From positions 313,077 through 377,076 of the forward strand of contig NZ_BFBB01000003.1 of assembly GCF_003114855.1 (NCBI RefSeq): a stretch of 64,000 nt of DNA. Direction: 5' to 3'. Shown piece after piece: positions 61,649-64,000 of the stretch (positions are counted from its first letter, which is position 1; every line of letters begins with the position of its first letter). The translations under genes and the position numbers were made by a program. The DNA is from Leptospira ryugenii. GTDB taxonomy: Bacteria > Spirochaetota > Leptospiria > Leptospirales > Leptospiraceae. The notes under the pieces were generated by a model. The model was given only the letters and a program-made list of their open reading frames with translations. It ran no database searches and was not told where the DNA came from.

Positions 61649-63802
61649 ATGGTAAGTTCTGAACCGTCTGGTTTTATAGCTCTCCCTAGAGGGGGTTACC
61701 TCGTTGATACTTCGGAAGGGTACATCCAATTTGGCTCCCCTCCTGAGACCATCAAAGACACTATGGGCTTTGAAAAAAAGACACCACTTGTCTTTGTCTT
61801 ACCAAATAAATTCTTTCATGTGGAAAAAGGGATCTCAGTTGCTGAACTAGAGTTCCCTATCTACTTCAATTTCTTCTTTCGAGGCGGCAAAAAGACCTTT
61901 ATCGTTTGTTCTAAAGAACAGAAAGAACAGCTAACCATTGTTCTAGGGGAGTCTCTTATGGGACCCTCTGATTTAGATCTAGCTTCTGAGTTTATAGATG
62001 GAGAGGCTAGTTTTGGTTTCCCCAACATCAAAGCAGAAATGGCTTATTTCCGTAGTTATAAAACGATGGATGATGTGGTTGAGTTTGTCCTCTTCGACGA
62101 TAGCCATGTGGCAAAGTTAGGTGGAGTTACAATCGAGCAGTTGCCGAGCAATGAATTTCTCGTTACAGATGGTCAGACCAAAACAAAAATCCCAGGGGAA
62201 GTCGACTACCATGTAAAGTTCGATATCGGGAAGAGAATGGAAGAACCATTCCAACCACCTCTTATCGGCATCACCTGCCTTGGGCCTTCCCATGGCTTTG
62301 ACCCAAATGATAACACCAGTGGTTTTATCATTTGGCTGAATGGCCAAGGGATTATGGTCGACCCTCCAGTGAATTCAACGGAGTGGTTACGTGATTCCAA
62401 TGTAAATCCCAAGCTCATCAATTCGATCATCTTAACCCACTGCCATGCCGACCACGATGCCGGCACCTTCCAAAAAATTTTGGAGGAATCCAAAATTACC
62501 ATTTATGCAACTGCTACTGTGATGGAGTCGTTTTTACGCAAGTATTGCAGTTTAACTAAAATTCCAAGGAAGGAAATCACAGATCTATTTGATTTCATAC
62601 CTGTTGTCATAGGTAGGGCAACCATCATCAATGGTGGTGAATTTTACTTTCACTATGCAATCCATTCCATCCCTTCCGTAGGATTTGAATTTTTCTTCCA
62701 GGATACATCCTTTTATTATACCTCAGACCATTTGAATGACCCAGAAGCCTTTGAGGCCATGTACAAAAAGGGAGTCCTCCCTGAATCACGTTATCAATTT
62801 TTGAAGGACTTTCCTTGGGATAGAAAGATCATCTACCATGAAGCGGGTGTTCCCCCACTCCATACAAAGATAAGTTATTTAGCATCCCTTCCAGAAGAAG
62901 TTCAAAAGAGAATTACTGTATACCATATCGCGTCCAAGGATATGCCCCAAGGGACGCACCTAACGCTTGCAAAATTTGGAATTGAGAATACTCTCTATCC
63001 AGAGGTCACTCCTCCCAAACACCAGGAAGCCTATCAACTTTTAGAAATACTTTCTCAGATTGATATCTTCTCTGGCTTTCCGATTGAAAAGGCGAAAGAG
63101 TTTTTGCAAATTGCAAAAGAAGAACGATTTGCGCGCGGAGAACAAATCATCAAAAAAGGAACCAAAGGAGATCGATTCTTCATCATCGCCTCTGGAAACG
63201 TTCGCTTTGAAGGTTTGAGCCAGGACCATGCGGCTGTTAAACGATATGGTACCTATGAGTACTTTGGCGAGGCCTCACTGATCCTGGATACTGTACGCCA
63301 GGCTGATGTTTATGCTGAAACAGATGTACTTGCCATTACGATTGAAAAGACGCGTTTCTTTCAGTTCATCCGAGGTTCCAAACTCCACGAAAACTTAGTT
63401 AAGCTCAATTCGATCCGAGAGACCAATACCTGGAAAACACTCACGGAGTCTCAGACCTTCCGTGGACTAACAAGTTACCAAGTCACCCAACTAGAGCTTA
63501 TCTTAAAATTTGAAACCGTAAAGGCAGAAGACATCCTCATCGAGGAAGGTAAGTCCTTTGATAAAGCCTTCATTGTCAAAACTGGTACTGTGGTTGTGAT
63601 GCAAAAGCATAGGACGATCCGAGAATTGGGACCTGGTGATTTTGCAGGCGAGATCTACCCTCTCACTAAAAAATTGCCCTCTACGTATACCTTTGTTGCT
63701 TGGCCAGGAACCGAGTTATATGTTCTCAGCCAAGAGGATGCTATCCAATACATCAAAAAAAATCCGGGCGTTTATATGAAACTGAACACCGTTTATAATT
63801 GA
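61649..63802 (+). CDS. Metallo-beta-lactamase-fold protein with two cyclic-nucleotide-binding domains
   Basis: Residues 1-190 are a beta-rich region without known family; residues about 200-450 are an MBL-fold hydrolase with H264-C-H266-A-D268-H269; residues about 475-590 and 600-715 are two CNB domains. CNB1 keeps FGEASLILDTVRQADV with the phosphate-binding Glu and Arg; CNB2 (FAGEIYPLTKK) lacks the Arg and may not bind ligand. The layout suggests a hydrolase, perhaps a phosphodiesterase, controlled by cAMP or cGMP from cyclases such as those at 6898 and 35082. Confidence 0.88.
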   Translation: MVSSEPSGFIALPRGGYLVDTSEGYIQFGSPPETIKDTMGFEKKTPLVFVLPNKFFHVEKGISVAELEFPIYFNFFFRGGKKTFIVCSKEQKEQLTIVLGESLMGPSDLDLASEFIDGEASFGFPNIKAEMAYFRSYKTMDDVVEFVLFDDSHVAKLGGVTIEQLPSNEFLVTDGQTKTKIPGEVDYHVKFDIGKRMEEPFQPPLIGITCLGPSHGFDPNDNTSGFIIWLNGQGIMVDPPVNSTEWLRDSNVNPKLINSIILTHCHADHDAGTFQKILEESKITIYATATVMESFLRKYCSLTKIPRKEITDLFDFIPVVIGRATIINGGEFYFHYAIHSIPSVGFEFFFQDTSFYYTSDHLNDPEAFEAMYKKGVLPESRYQFLKDFPWDRKIIYHEAGVPPLHTKISYLASLPEEVQKRITVYHIASKDMPQGTHLTLAKFGIENTLYPEVTPPKHQEAYQLLEILSQIDIFSGFPIEKAKEFLQIAKEERFARGEQIIKKGTKGDRFFIIASGNVRFEGLSQDHAAVKRYGTYEYFGEASLILDTVRQADVYAETDVLAITIEKTRFFQFIRGSKLHENLVKLNSIRETNTWKTLTESQTFRGLTSYQVTQLELILKFETVKAEDILIEEGKSFDKAFIVKTGTVVVMQKHRTIRELGPGDFAGEIYPLTKKLPSTYTFVAWPGTELYVLSQEDAIQYIKKNPGVYMKLNTVYN

Positions 63803-63849
63803 CCGAATTTTAAATTATTAGAAAATTCCCTTACACAAGGAGTTCTAGA

Positions 63850-64000
63850 ATGGATCGAATCCTGCCTTTCACAGATGAGCACCATCAATTTCGCGAAATG
63901 GCGCGCAAATTTTTTGAAACCGAAGTTAAACCATTTCATGAAGAATGGGAAAAGAATCATATCGTACCAAAATCTGTTTGGAGAAAAGCGGGCGAGTATG
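63850..64000 (+). CDS. Acyl-CoA dehydrogenase, N-terminal part (3' end outside window)
   Basis: The frame starts at the ATG at 63850, which follows AAGGAG, and runs off the window. Its first 50 residues (FTDEHHQFREMARKFFETEV, KPFHEEWEKNHIVPKSVWRK) match the first helices of acyl-CoA dehydrogenases (beta-oxidation). It differs from the long enzyme at 29310. Activity cannot be judged from this part. Confidence 0.8.
   Translation, partial: MDRILPFTDEHHQFREMARKFFETEVKPFHEEWEKNHIVPKSVWRKAGEY

Noticed and set aside
1..64000. CRISPR arrays, IS elements, prophage or origin of replication
   Set aside because: No regularly spaced repeats, transposase or integrase frames, terminal inverted repeats or DnaA-box clusters were seen.

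Overview
The window looks like chromosome from a spirochaete of the family Leptospiraceae, most likely Leptospira. This is an inference from gene content and style: many short Cys-lipobox lipoproteins, TRL-like lipoproteins, multidomain class III nucleotide cyclases, GGDEF/PilZ and STAS signalling proteins, and frequent ATGA-overlapping operons on both strands. There are about 59 protein genes (two cut by the window edges), one clear pseudogene and one probable decayed frame. I saw no rRNA, tRNA, CRISPR array, insertion sequence or prophage.

Layout. 1-4.1 kb: end of a TPR-like protein, then a leftward mutL / ECF sigma / putative anti-sigma group and a Fur-type regulator. 4.1-9 kb: flavin reductase, purL and a 7TMR-DISM nucleotide cyclase. 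9-12.5 kb: a CoA-disulfide-reductase-like flavoprotein without its active cysteine and two lipoproteins. 12.8-16 kb: a three-gene cassette of a RecA-fold protein with eroded Walker motifs, a small helical protein and a family B DNA polymerase with a ruined exonuclease site. 16-25 kb: thioesterase, pseudouridine synthase, two UbiA prenyltransferases, an ABC exporter, a lycopene-cyclase-domain protein and a zinc-ribbon SDR. 25-26.6 kb: a decaying stretch. 26.6-36 kb: GGDEF-PilZ, thioesterase, acyl-CoA dehydrogenase, a TGT-methyltransferase fusion, an ABC-F protein, STAS protein and a ferredoxin-cyclase fusion.

36-41.7 kb holds the most striking locus: an RND pump fused in one frame to a TolC-type outer-membrane protein, a very short adaptor-like lipoprotein, and a divergent TetR regulator with a palindromic operator between them. 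41.7-50 kb is mostly housekeeping (LRR lipoprotein, ileS, murJ with a STAS/sensor pair, lipB, a Panacea-domain protein overlapping panD). 50-60 kb is envelope and lipid biology: secreted proteins, a fatty acid desaturase, a four-gene operon (DUF4105-like protein, alpha/beta-hydrolase lipoprotein, desaturase-type flavoprotein, steroid 5-alpha-reductase-like protein), and a second operon in which two TRL-like lipoproteins precede an lgt family gene. The end has trxA, a metallo-beta-lactamase protein with two cyclic-nucleotide-binding domains and the start of an acyl-CoA dehydrogenase.

Themes. Cyclic nucleotide signalling recurs: two cyclases of different sensory architecture and one cNMP-binding protein. 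Domain fusions are unusually frequent (RND-TolC, TGT-MnmC-like, ferredoxin-cyclase, ribbon-SDR). The best candidates for an undescribed system are the polymerase cassette at 12.8-16 kb, possibly a translesion module, and the RND-TolC fusion with its minimal adaptor at 36-41 kb.
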